From Paludibacteraceae bacterium (GTDB taxonomy: Bacteria; Bacteroidota; Bacteroidia; Bacteroidales; Paludibacteraceae): 37,537 bases of DNA. Location: positions 1 to 37,537 of the forward strand of contig JAFTHS010000031.1 of NCBI GenBank assembly GCA_017457295.1, read 5' to 3'. The notes under the pieces are model-generated. The model did no database searches, was not told the DNA's origin, and worked only from the letters and a program-made list of their open reading frames with translations. A program made the translations under genes and the position numbers. Shown one piece after another: positions 1-7,676 of the stretch; within the stretch, counting starts at the first letter, position 1; every line of letters begins with the position of its first letter.

Positions 1-68
1 TGTCTTATACTGAAATAGGTTTACTCATAAAATGAACAAAAAGTATCAATTATTAAGATTCAAGTTTT

Positions 69-425
69 ATGAAGCGAACAGTAAATTATTACTCTCAGTC
101 ATTCAAACAACAAGTTGTTGAAGACTATTTTGCATCAGGTATGAGTCAAGGTGAATGTGCAAAGAAATGGAAAATTCACCAAACGACCCTTTCAGATTGG
201 CTTATATCTTGCTCAAATGGAAAAAAAGGCGTACCTTTGCGCAGAAAATCAATTCACATGGATGCAAAAGATCAAGCTCTAGAGAACCTGCGTTTAGAAA
301 ACGAGCGTTTACGTCGCGAGATGGAGTATCATAAACTCCGCGCTGCTGGTTATGAGCGTCTTCTTGAGATTGTTAAAGAAGAAGATGGCATAGACCTGTT
401 AAAAAAAGATGGTGCCAAACAGTAG
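69..425 (+). CDS. IS3-family transposase OrfA (HTH and leucine-zipper part)
   Basis: This 118-aa protein is the DNA-binding half of an IS3-type transposase. Residues about 10-50 form the helix-turn-helix (QQVVEDYFASGMSQGECAKK, then a recognition helix with TTLSDWL). Residues about 68-100 form a charged heptad-like helix (LENLRLENERLRREME) that fits the multimerisation zipper of OrfA proteins. The stop at 423-425 follows an A7 run at 401-407, where -1 slippage would enter the orfB frame. OrfA is therefore probably made both alone and as the N-terminal part of an OrfAB fusion. No clear promoter is visible in the 68 bp before it. Confidence 0.85.
   Translation: MKRTVNYYSQSFKQQVVEDYFASGMSQGECAKKWKIHQTTLSDWLISCSNGKKGVPLRRKSIHMDAKDQALENLRLENERLRREMEYHKLRAAGYERLLEIVKEEDGIDLLKKDGAKQ
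401..407 (+). other. Probable programmed -1 frameshift site (A_AAA_AAA)
   Basis: In the orfA frame the codons read TTA AAA AAA GAT, giving a canonical A_AAA_AAA slippery heptamer. Slipping back one base at this point joins orfA to the frame of orfB. That frame is open from here through the orfB ATG at 458 and encodes the family-like segment ERLSAEFPYETMETLCGLFG. IS3 elements usually make their active OrfAB transposase in this way. No downstream stimulatory structure was worked out. Confidence 0.65.
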
Positions 426-457
426 AACGCCTGTCCGCAGAGTTTCCATACGAAACA

Positions 458-1279
458 ATGGAAACTCTCTGCGGACTGTTTGGCAAGTCTAAACAGGCTT
501 ATTACAAACATAAACGCAAGTTATTCAGTGAATTAGAAGTAGAGAAGGAGATTCTTTCACTTGTCAGATATTATCGCTCGGAGATGCCTATGATAGGCGG
601 TCTAAAGCTATATTGTCTCGTTCGTTCCGTATTAGGCGGAACATTAGGAATGGGGCGAGATAAGTTTCTACGGTTGCTACACCAACACAAACTAATTATC
701 CCTCCTCGCAAATCACATCATACTACCAACTCTAATCATGTGTACTTTAAGTATCCAGACTTGGTTAAAGAACTTGTTATCAAGAATGTTAATCAACTGT
801 GGGTGAGCGACATAACATATATCTACACGACAGATGACAAATTCTGTTATCTACATCTTGTAACAGATGCTTTTTCGCGTATGATAATAGGTTATGTACT
901 ATCTCCAACAATGGAAGCAAAACATACGCTATCCGCTCTTAATCAGGCGATTGTACATGCAGGAGGTGGTAATTTATGTGGCACTATACATCATTCGGAT
1001 AGAGGTGTACAATATTGTTGTGATGGATATATCACACAACTCAAAGAACATCATATCCGTATCAGTATGACAGAAGATAGTAACCCTACGGATAATGCTG
1101 TGGCTGAGCGAGTTAATGGTATTATTAAGAATGAGTTTCTAGATCCATTGCCAACGCCACGGAATTGGCAAGAAGCAATACCACTAGTAGACCATGCAGT
1201 ACACACCTATAATACATTGCGTCCACATTTAAGTTTGGGCATGAAGACACCTGCACAACTATACTACAGAAAACTATAA
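458..1279 (+). CDS. IS3-family transposase OrfB (DDE integrase catalytic domain)
   Basis: OrfB is the catalytic half of the transposase. The protein from the first ATG is 273 aa, but the frame is open upstream through the slippery site at 401-407, so the functional product is probably an OrfAB fusion covering 69-1279. An HTH_21-like region (about residues 35-85) precedes the rve integrase core. The DDE residues are visible in WVSDITYIYT, in HHSDRGVQYC and in the downstream segment NAVAERVNGIIKNE. The C-terminal HTYNTLRPHLSLGMKTPAQ is typical of the family. The frame is intact, so the element may be active. Confidence 0.9.
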   Translation: METLCGLFGKSKQAYYKHKRKLFSELEVEKEILSLVRYYRSEMPMIGGLKLYCLVRSVLGGTLGMGRDKFLRLLHQHKLIIPPRKSHHTTNSNHVYFKYPDLVKELVIKNVNQLWVSDITYIYTTDDKFCYLHLVTDAFSRMIIGYVLSPTMEAKHTLSALNQAIVHAGGGNLCGTIHHSDRGVQYCCDGYITQLKEHHIRISMTEDSNPTDNAVAERVNGIIKNEFLDPLPTPRNWQEAIPLVDHAVHTYNTLRPHLSLGMKTPAQLYYRKL

Positions 1280-1336
1280 TTTTCAAAAGTTAGAGGAATA
1301 GGTTTAATGAAAAAATAGCGCCAATCTAAACGATTT

Positions 1337-1367
1337 TTGCGTATATCATTTTTTTGTTGTATCTTTG
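1337..1367 (+). promoter_or_regulatory. Outward-facing Bacteroidota promoter inside the IS right end
   Basis: TTG (1337-1339), a 20-bp spacer and TATCTTTG (1360-1367) form a consensus promoter pointing out of the IS towards recQ, about 330 bp away. It lies after the transposase stop, so it cannot serve the transposase. Nothing tests its activity here. Confidence 0.6.
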
Positions 1368-1381
1368 CAGAGTCTTTCACT

Positions 1382-1490
1382 AGTAAACCTTTTTAGAATC
1401 GTAGTCAACCTTTTTAGGAAACGAGTCAAAAGTTTACGTTTTTTAAGATCATAACTCAGTAATCGAGTCAACCTTTTTCAGGTTTAGTCA
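1382..1490 (+). repeat. Series of IS-end-like motifs at about 21-bp spacing
   Basis: Motifs resembling AGTCAACCTTTTTAGG, the inner part of the IS terminal repeat, occur at 1382, 1403, 1424 (degenerate) and 1466, with AGTCA again at 1486. The start-to-start steps are 21, 21, 42 and 20 bp. The last copy together with the AGTCA end makes the presumed right terminal repeat. The spacing places the sites on one face of the helix and suggests several transposase-binding sites or nested old ends. Confidence 0.6.
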
Positions 1491-1491
1491 T

Positions 1492-1618
1492 GCACTTTTT
1501 GAGTTTCGGAGTTCTTTGGGCGTTCCTTGGTTCGTCCTTGGTTTCTCCTTGGTCTTTGGCAGCAAAAAGACAGGGAGGGGAAAGGGGAACGGAATCTTAA
1601 GAAAAAGCACTTTTGAGT
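1492..1618 (+). repeat. 11-bp-unit intergenic repeat element, copy A
   Basis: CTTTGG/CCTTGG hexamers start at 1514, 1525, 1536 and 1547, exactly 11 bp apart. They are followed by the core GGCAGCAAAAA (1558-1568) and a G-rich stretch. The element is bounded by direct repeats GCACTTTTTGAGT (1492-1504) and GCACTTTTGAGT (1607-1618). Bases 1492-1576 match the reverse complement of 34140-34224 at about 79 of 85 positions by eye. It has no coding frame and lies between the IS and the recQ promoter. The stretch 1280-1694 between genes holds this element, the IS end and two promoters. Confidence 0.75.
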
Positions 1619-1637
1619 GAATAATTCAAATTTATTC

Positions 1638-1668
1638 TTGTATATGTCAGAAAAAAATTGTACTTTTG
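1638..1668 (+). promoter_or_regulatory. recQ promoter
   Basis: TTG (1638-1640), 20 bp and TACTTTTG (1661-1668), with an A-tract in the spacer. It lies inside the longest possible recQ reading frame, so it argues for the downstream ATG at 1695 and a leader of about 20 nt. Confidence 0.75.
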
Positions 1669-1694
1669 TGCCATATTTGTCTCATAAAGATACA

Positions 1695-3428
1695 ATGACC
1701 GCGCACGAAGCACTGAAGACATATTTTGGTTACGATGATTTTCGCCCATTGCAAGAAGAAATCATCCGATCCGTTTTAGACGGTCGCGACACGTTGGCAC
1801 TCATGCCAACAGGGGGCGGCAAGAGTCTGTGCTTTCAAGTGCCCACCATGGCAATGGGTGGTCTATGCTTAGTCATCACTCCATTGATTGCCCTGATGAA
1901 AGACCAAGTGGAGAACTTACGACAACGAGATATTCATGCAGCAGCTATCTACACAGGCATGACTTACGACCAGCAGAAAGCGGCACTCGATAACTGCCAA
2001 TGGGGGCCATACCATTTCCTATATGTATCGCCCGAACGATTGGAGTCTGAGGAGTTTCGTGAGCGCCTTGCCCGTCTGCCTATCTGCCTCATCGCCGTGG
2101 ATGAAGCACACTGCATCTCGCAATGGGGCTACGACTTTCGCCCCAGTTATCTAAAGATAGCAGAAATACGAGAGGTGATTAGAGGCGAAAGGCGAGAGGT
2201 GCCAATATTGGCATTGACTGCCACTGCTACTCCCGATGTGGTGGATGATATACAAGAGCGCTTGGCGTTCCGCGAGAAGAATGTGCTGCGCAAGAGTTTC
2301 CTTCGCCAGAACCTGAGTTATGTAGTGCGCCAAACCAATAAGAAAGCGGATGAGATAGTTCACATACTGAGCAAAGTGCCAGGCTCGGCTATCGTGTATG
2401 TGCGCAACCGTCAACGCGCTCAAGAACTGGCTGCATATTTGCAGGAGAAAGGCATATCCGCAGATTTCTACCATGCAGGACTTAGTTCCAAAGAACGTAG
2501 TGCCAAGCAAGAGGCATGGAAAGAGTATAAGGGAGTAGGGGGGACGTCTGAACATATCCGTACTATGGTATGCACCAACGCCTTTGGTATGGGTATCGAT
2601 AAACCCGATGTGCGAATGGTGATTCACCACGATCTGCCCGACACTATAGAGGCATATTTCCAAGAAGCCGGGCGCGCGGGGCGCGATGAGAAAAAGGCAT
2701 TTGCCGTACTACTTTACGACCCAACGCAAGATAAAGCCAAAGCGCGTAAGCGAGTGGTAGATAACTATCCACCGAAAGAGTTTGTTGGCGATGTCTATCA
2801 CAAGACATGCGACTTCTTAGGCGTAGGTGCAGGTAGTGGACAAGGACATACGTTCTTCTTGCCCATTCACGACCTATGCCGAGTGATGCACTTGCCAGCT
2901 CTGCAAACATATGCAGCTTTGCATCTGCTCACACAAGCAGGATACCTGTGTTTTCAAGAAGAACAAGAGATTCAGCCACGCGTGAAAATATGTATTCAGC
3001 AGCGAGAAATAGCAGAATACGGACTGAGCGAACGGCAAAAGCACTTGCTGGAGATATTGATGCGAAAGTATTCGGGAATATTCACTGACTTGCAGTACAT
3101 TAACGAGGATTCGTTGTCAAAACTATTAGCTACGAATAATTTGCACGACATATTAGTGTCGCTGGCAGAGCGCCGAATCATCCACTATGTACCACATACC
3201 AAAACTAATACGCTGCTATTGACACGTGAGCGGCAAATGGATGTATATCTATCTACCGATATATACGATCGCCATCGCCAGCAGTATATAGACAAACTGA
3301 AAGCGATGGTGGAATATGCTGAGAATGAGCAATATTGTCGTTCACAATTGATGTTGGCGTACTTCGGCGAAATAGATGCTCCTCCATGCGGGACATGCGA
3401 TGTGTGCCGAGCAAAGAGAAAAGAATAA
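1695..3428 (+). CDS. recQ: RecQ-family ATP-dependent DNA helicase, short form
   Basis: This is a 3'-5' DNA helicase of superfamily 2 acting in recombination and replication-fork repair. The 577-aa product begins at ATG 1695, because a promoter at 1638-1668 overlaps the longer frame that opens with GTG at 1617. Motif I (MPTGGGKS) is near residue 38, DEAHC near 136, LALTATA near 170, and motif VI (QEAGRAGRDE) near 322. A winged-helix-like region follows. The protein ends in YFGE....CGTCDVCRAKRKE, the RecQ zinc cysteines, with no HRDC domain after them. Ending at the zinc motif matches the short RecQ paralogue of Bacteroidota rather than E. coli RecQ, which has about 30 more residues and an HRDC domain. 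It converges on the HAD gene with a 14-bp gap. Confidence 0.9.
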   Translation: MTAHEALKTYFGYDDFRPLQEEIIRSVLDGRDTLALMPTGGGKSLCFQVPTMAMGGLCLVITPLIALMKDQVENLRQRDIHAAAIYTGMTYDQQKAALDNCQWGPYHFLYVSPERLESEEFRERLARLPICLIAVDEAHCISQWGYDFRPSYLKIAEIREVIRGERREVPILALTATATPDVVDDIQERLAFREKNVLRKSFLRQNLSYVVRQTNKKADEIVHILSKVPGSAIVYVRNRQRAQELAAYLQEKGISADFYHAGLSSKERSAKQEAWKEYKGVGGTSEHIRTMVCTNAFGMGIDKPDVRMVIHHDLPDTIEAYFQEAGRAGRDEKKAFAVLLYDPTQDKAKARKRVVDNYPPKEFVGDVYHKTCDFLGVGAGSGQGHTFFLPIHDLCRVMHLPALQTYAALHLLTQAGYLCFQEEQEIQPRVKICIQQREIAEYGLSERQKHLLEILMRKYSGIFTDLQYINEDSLSKLLATNNLHDILVSLAERRIIHYVPHTKTNTLLLTRERQMDVYLSTDIYDRHRQQYIDKLKAMVEYAENEQYCRSQLMLAYFGEIDAPPCGTCDVCRAKRKE

Positions 3429-3442
3429 GCAGTAGCAAAAGG

Positions 3443-4039
3443 CTATACTACGGCATCCAAATCTTCCAAAGTAGGGTAGGTATGCCAACCCATCTCCTCA
3501 CCTACCATACGATTTTCTAATATATCATCTACAAAATGATAAGGAGGTTCGCACTGATGAGTGGCGATATAGGATTGCACTGCCTCGTAGATTGGGCGAT
3601 GTGGCTTGTGGCTATGCACCAAGTGAGATGCTACACAATGGTCGAAGATCGACATATCGTAGTGATTGTGCAGGTCTTGCCAATGGAGTGCATTGTTGTT
3701 GCTCAATAGGATAAGATGATGCCCCTTAGCTTTCCATGCACGAATCATGTCCAATCGATAGGCAGGAATACCTGCATGCATGGTGTTCCACGCATCAATG
3801 ATATCCTGGCGAGTAGTACCCGCTACTGCATGCGCATGGATGGTATCAACAAAGATATCAGCATCAACCAACCCACATTCGAACTGCTCCATCAGACTAT
3901 CAGGTATTCCTTCGGCATTAGGTTTCATACCCAATATGTGTTCCATCTGCTCTTCGCCTAAAATTCGGCTAAATCGTGCAATGCACTCTGGCATATTATG
4001 CTGCATGAGCACTCCGCCCATATCTAGAATAATAGTCAT
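3443..4039 (-). CDS. HAD-superfamily hydrolase (subfamily IA, YihX-like)
   Basis: This 198-aa cytosolic phosphatase-like protein has HAD motif I as ILDMGGVL near the N terminus, so the second Asp of the usual DxD is Gly, as in YihX-type members. Motif II is LILLSNNN (about residue 112), the motif III lysine is in HSHKPHRPIYEA, and motif IV is HFVDDILENR. The intervening part fits the helical type-I cap. The substrate cannot be told from the sequence; relatives act on small phosphorylated metabolites such as sugar phosphates. It starts 6 bp after yggS and is the last gene of the long minus-strand series from nusB. No terminator is evident before the convergent recQ. Confidence 0.85.
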   Translation of the reverse strand: MTIILDMGGVLMQHNMPECIARFSRILGEEQMEHILGMKPNAEGIPDSLMEQFECGLVDADIFVDTIHAHAVAGTTRQDIIDAWNTMHAGIPAYRLDMIRAWKAKGHHLILLSNNNALHWQDLHNHYDMSIFDHCVASHLVHSHKPHRPIYEAVQSYIATHQCEPPYHFVDDILENRMVGEEMGWHTYPTLEDLDAVV

Positions 4040-4045
4040 ATCTTG

Positions 4046-4741
4046 TCAGTTTTCTGTGGTTACTTTTTCATTTGCTATTCGTTCGCCAAAGATAGAAGAC
4101 CCTATCCGCACCATAGTACTGCCTTCCTCAATAGCTATGAGATAGTCGTCAGACATGCCCATGCTGATGATAGGGTGGTCGCAAGGCAAACTGTTGGCCA
4201 AACTACGAATTGCACGGAAGCAACGGCGCCACTCGGCTTCATCATCGGTATTGGTGGCCATACCCATAATACCACATATATCTACCCATGGGTATGGGTC
4301 ACTCGATGCAATACTATGGGTCAGTTGCCGAAACTCCTCAGGTGTGAAACCCGATTTGGTGGGCTCCTCTGCTACATGCACCTCCAATAATACCTTGACA
4401 CGTCGCCCAATCTTCTCTGCATGGCAATTGATGGCCTCCAGCAATCGAAGGCTATCCACCGAATGGATGAGATGGGCATAGGGAACAATCTGCTTTACCT
4501 TGTTGGTTTGCAGATGACCAATAAAATGCCAACGAATGTCCTTTGGCAATGCCTCCGCTTTGGGCAACAATTCCTGAACGCGGCTTTCTCCAAAATCGCG
4601 CTCACCACATTCATACGCCTGCATGATGGATTGCTGCGGATGAAACTTGCTGATACATACCAGACTAACACCTGTAGGTAGGTGTTGGCGAATAGATGCA
4701 ATATGGCACTGAATTGGAGTCAAAGGAATGGTGTAGAGCAA
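4046..4741 (-). CDS. yggS: YggS/PROSC-family pyridoxal-phosphate homeostasis protein
   Basis: This 231-aa PLP-binding protein is of the alanine-racemase-like TIM-barrel fold without a racemase second domain. The Schiff-base lysine is in LVCISKFHP (about residue 33). Other family segments are FGESRVQE, WHFIGHLQTNK, HSVDSLRLLEAI, VHVAEEPTKSGF, the segment DICGIMGM, and MGMSDDYLIAIEEGSTMVRI near the phosphate-binding C terminus. The family buffers free PLP and affects vitamin B6 and amino-acid metabolism. It lies 4 bp after the DUF4494 gene and 6 bp before the HAD gene, so it is probably cotranscribed with both. Confidence 0.93.
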   Translation of the reverse strand: MLYTIPLTPIQCHIASIRQHLPTGVSLVCISKFHPQQSIMQAYECGERDFGESRVQELLPKAEALPKDIRWHFIGHLQTNKVKQIVPYAHLIHSVDSLRLLEAINCHAEKIGRRVKVLLEVHVAEEPTKSGFTPEEFRQLTHSIASSDPYPWVDICGIMGMATNTDDEAEWRRCFRAIRSLANSLPCDHPIISMGMSDDYLIAIEEGSTMVRIGSSIFGERIANEKVTTEN

Positions 4742-4745
4742 TAGA

Positions 4746-5159
4746 TTATACTGCGCGGAAAACCTCCAAGATAGGTGAACGAGTGATACTAACTACTTCA
4801 CAATCTAGATTGTTAAGCGATTGTTGAAGGGTTTTGTTGGCATCAGTGACATTGTTGGCTTGTACAAAGATAGATACGGCTTTGCGTTTCTCTTTGCCAT
4901 TATCTTCAATGGTAATCATTTCCACTCGTGCTTTGTACCAACGGTCGCCTTCTGGCGAAGGAATCAGGTCGTAGAACTGTACTTGCTTGCATGTTTTTAC
5001 TTCCCATTCGCCAGAGATAAATGGTTTGATTTCTTCAATGAGGCGGTTCTCTACATCAGCGCAAGTAAGGCCTTCCACCATGTATGTTTCTTTTACGCCT
5101 GCGGGGTTATCTTCTCCTGTTTGGCGGGTATAACTGATTTTAATCTCGTAAAAAATCAT
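4746..5159 (-). CDS. DUF4494 family protein
   Basis: The 137-aa protein matches the Bacteroidota-specific DUF4494 family, recognised from the N-terminal YEIKISYTRQ pattern, the central SGEWEVKTCKQVQFYDL and a C-terminal half with VEMITIEDNGKEKR. It has no signal peptide or membrane segment and is probably a small cytosolic alpha/beta protein. Its function is not known. It sits 10 bp after the degenerate phosphatase gene and 4 bp before yggS in a tightly packed run, and I recall no neighbour-based clue to its role. Confidence 0.8.
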   Translation of the reverse strand: MIFYEIKISYTRQTGEDNPAGVKETYMVEGLTCADVENRLIEEIKPFISGEWEVKTCKQVQFYDLIPSPEGDRWYKARVEMITIEDNGKEKRKAVSIFVQANNVTDANKTLQQSLNNLDCEVVSITRSPILEVFRAV

Positions 5160-5169
5160 AGTTTTAATA

Positions 5170-6651
5170 TTATAATGTGTAGTTGAGAATTAGCGATTTT
5201 ATATCAGTAGCACTGATGTTTTTGCTTGGAAAAGTAGTCATTGTGCCTGACCAAAACAATAATGGCGTCAATGGTGCTGACAATACAACACGATCGTAGG
5301 GGGTGTTGTCATCATTGTAGAGTAACCAATGATCGTGTAGTTGGAAAAAGACATCTCCTGCATGTTTTTGATAGATAGATGATCGATGGTCTGAGTGTAT
5401 GGCCTCGTGAATAGGATAAGCCACCTGTACTCCCTCGAAATCCATTAAGAAATTGGCTACTTGTCGTTGGATGGTTTCCAATGATAATCTTTTCTTTTCA
5501 ATGAGTGTTCGATTGAGATAAATGAACGGACCATATCCACCATCTACCCATCGTTCGTGTCCATAGATCGCCATAAGATAGGTGCTAGTGAGCGCAGCTG
5601 CTCGGTCCACATTAAAGGTCTGAACTGCTATGCCAGCAGTTGCCAATGTTTGTGCAGAATACCCTTTGATAGGACGACCGACTAGCAGAATCTGATAATT
5701 AGATTTGCCTATTCTGCGATTCAATTGCTCCATCAAGAATCCTAGGTCTTGATTGATACCCAGATACATATCTTCTTGTTCTGCAGATTCAATGATGTCG
5801 CTGTTGGCTTTTGGCGAAAGAGTGGTGAGTTGCAAGAGCATGATATCAGGTGTGATATCTTCTCCTAATTTCTCTGTTTTTTGCATATCCAATGCCAATT
5901 CAATGACTAGTGTGTTTGCAGTAGGAGTGTGCAATATATCATCTTTAGGCAGGTAGTTGAATTGACGTCTCTTTTCGTCTTTATTAGGATTAGTGTACAT
6001 AGATATGTCTAATCGTGGCGTCCACAATCGTTCTGCCAATTCGTTGATACGTCCGTTCATATTCATTCCATCGGCTGCGGTAGGTAAACCATCTGGATAT
6101 GATGAGGTAGTAACCCATTTCAACGATACAGGATCTAACCAGCAGCAAGCATCTGCTGCATGTCCTGCGAGCATGATAGTAGTTTGAGGATCAAGTCCGA
6201 TACTATATATTTTTGCATCAGATCCTTGTATTATTCTCCAATCATCTGTAATAGTAGGCGATAAAATCGAATGAGGCGACAATTGTTGCTTTGTACCAAT
6301 GCCCGTTGCCAAATCATCATGCAATATGTCGTGGTGCGTGCGTTGTGCACGTGAGAAATAACTGCTATTCATAATGCCATGATAGGATGGGGTTGTTCCT
6401 GTCATCAGCGTTGCTGTGGTTTCCTCTCCACCATTAATGGTATGTGGAAAAGTAATTGTTGTCTGAAATGCTTCTTCACTCATTATACGCAAGCCACCTG
6501 CCGACCAATAAGGACGAAGTTTGGTGAGATTATTTTGGGTCATACCATCCACCACTACCACTACAGTCAAACGTGGGTTGGACAGCATATGTGAAGAACA
6601 GAATAGAAGAATGAGTGTGGCTAACGTAGCCAATAAATGATTCGTGCGCAT
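5170..6651 (-). CDS. Alkaline-phosphatase-superfamily protein with degenerate active site
   Basis: The preferred ATG at 6651 gives 493 aa with a Sec signal peptide (about residues 1-24); a longer frame opens at 6684. Family landmarks are the N-terminal VVVVVDGMTQNNL, GTTPSYHGIMNSSYF, LAGHAADACCWLDP, and YGHERWVDGGYGPFIYLNR, as in PafA-type phosphatases of Bacteroidota. The metal and catalytic segments are changed. The usual nucleophile region (TGPGHAS-like) reads NGGEETTATLMTG, the DxxGH(xx)GP segment reads LSPKANSD, the ADHG segment reads LVGRPIKG, and the late THG segment reads TPYDRVV. It is therefore probably a non-catalytic periplasmic member. It overlaps the DUF4105 gene by about 31 bp. 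Confidence 0.75.
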   Translation of the reverse strand: MRTNHLLATLATLILLFCSSHMLSNPRLTVVVVVDGMTQNNLTKLRPYWSAGGLRIMSEEAFQTTITFPHTINGGEETTATLMTGTTPSYHGIMNSSYFSRAQRTHHDILHDDLATGIGTKQQLSPHSILSPTITDDWRIIQGSDAKIYSIGLDPQTTIMLAGHAADACCWLDPVSLKWVTTSSYPDGLPTAADGMNMNGRINELAERLWTPRLDISMYTNPNKDEKRRQFNYLPKDDILHTPTANTLVIELALDMQKTEKLGEDITPDIMLLQLTTLSPKANSDIIESAEQEDMYLGINQDLGFLMEQLNRRIGKSNYQILLVGRPIKGYSAQTLATAGIAVQTFNVDRAAALTSTYLMAIYGHERWVDGGYGPFIYLNRTLIEKKRLSLETIQRQVANFLMDFEGVQVAYPIHEAIHSDHRSSIYQKHAGDVFFQLHDHWLLYNDDNTPYDRVVLSAPLTPLLFWSGTMTTFPSKNISATDIKSLILNYTL

Positions 6652-7676
6652 AAATGAATAACGGGTAATAAAATTAGTCGCCAATTGAATCCTACCAAAG
6701 GATGCGACGAGAAGAATGTTAGAAAAATAACAATAACGAGCAAGATGATGCTAATTATTCCAACTACCAGATCTATCCACCATGATATTTTTCCTCGGCG
6801 GCGATCGATAATGTTTATACAGATGAGTATTATTGCTAAAGCAATGATTCCCGTCCAGCAGTTAGCATACCACGGAACGCGAGCAATATTAAATGCTTGA
6901 ATATGCTGATTTTTTACTAAAGGAGTGCCATCGGATAGTTGGGCTTCTGCGAGATAGAACATCAGTTCTTCTGGCAAGAAAAGACGTTGCTCATTATTCA
7001 TAAGTTGGTCGGCACGCTTCCCGAAAATGAGATTAATGCCAAAGTCCACCCAAGATTGAGGCCCTGTATAATGCGATATGGCAGTGCGATATGGCTGATT
7101 TAGATAGCCAGTATAGGTGGATATGATGGAATCTTGTAATGCATTCTTAATTAGGTGATATGGACGTGTAGCACAATTATCAAAGACAAAATTGTATAAA
7201 TAGAATCGGTTTTCTGGACGATAGTTAATAATCAGAGCATCAAATATCTGTTGCTTTTGTGTTTGATTTAGATTCAATTCTTGCCAATAGGTGGCTCTGC
7301 CAATGGATTGGTAGAAACGCTGAAAATAGCGATACGACTCTATGCCTAGTTGATAATAGGTATCCCCTTTGATAAATTTTATGTAGAAATCGTTATCCAT
7401 CAATGAGAAAATGCCATAATTGAAAACAATATCTAGGTTATTGCTCTTATCTTGTACTTGTATGCCAGTATGCCCGTATTTAGACCATACTTCATTGCCT
7501 GGGGTGCATGTGAGTAGATATATTTTTGCATCTTTTGAGAGTGCAATGGGGTGTGACAGATTACGCGTTGCAACTGCCTTGCGATTCTTGCTCGCAGCAT
7601 GTGTGGTAGTGGTCTGTCCACAAATAGTTAGGCAAACGAGTAGCAACGATAATATGACTCCAAGGCGTTTATGCAT
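6621..7676 (-). CDS. DUF4105 membrane-anchored protein
   Basis: The 351-aa protein begins with a signal peptide (about residues 1-27). The DUF4105 domain (about residues 45-230) includes LLTCTPGNEVWSKYGHTGI, NYGIFSL, and YNFVFDNCATRPYHLI with the conserved Asn-Cys pair. Two or three hydrophobic helices fill residues about 275-350, so the domain probably faces the periplasm. The family resembles NlpC/P60-like or papain-fold proteins, but no activity is established that I can cite. The start overlaps the PAP2 stop by 8 bp, and its own end overlaps the following gene, which suggests translational coupling of three envelope proteins. Confidence 0.82.
   Translation of the reverse strand: MHKRLGVILSLLLVCLTICGQTTTTHAASKNRKAVATRNLSHPIALSKDAKIYLLTCTPGNEVWSKYGHTGIQVQDKSNNLDIVFNYGIFSLMDNDFYIKFIKGDTYYQLGIESYRYFQRFYQSIGRATYWQELNLNQTQKQQIFDALIINYRPENRFYLYNFVFDNCATRPYHLIKNALQDSIISTYTGYLNQPYRTAISHYTGPQSWVDFGINLIFGKRADQLMNNEQRLFLPEELMFYLAEAQLSDGTPLVKNQHIQAFNIARVPWYANCWTGIIALAIILICINIIDRRRGKISWWIDLVVGIISIILLVIVIFLTFFSSHPLVGFNWRLILLPVIHLCARIIYWLR

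Larger units (their letters stand above)
1..1490 (+). mobile_element. IS3-family insertion sequence, apparently complete
   Basis: The element holds orfA and orfB of an IS3-type transposase. The first 25 bases (starting TGTCTTATACTG) match the reverse complement of 1466-1490 at about 19 of 25 positions by eye, and the termini are 5'-TG...CA-3' as usual for IS3 elements. This sets the right end at 1490 and puts the left end at base 1 of the window, so the left flank and any target duplication cannot be checked. A long non-coding 3' part (1280-1490) carries extra copies of the terminal motif and an outward promoter. The element stops directly against the 11-bp-repeat element before recQ. The right boundary is inferred from the inverted repeat. 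Confidence 0.8.

Noticed and set aside
1380..1406. IS right end at about 1406 instead of 1490
   Set aside because: The terminal 25 bp match the left end worse here than at 1466-1490 (about 12 against 19 identities), though nested ends remain possible.
1617..1694. Longer recQ start (GTG 1617 or in-frame ATG 1644)
   Set aside because: A consensus promoter at 1638-1668 lies inside this stretch, and the family-like sequence begins at MTAHEALKTYF (1695).
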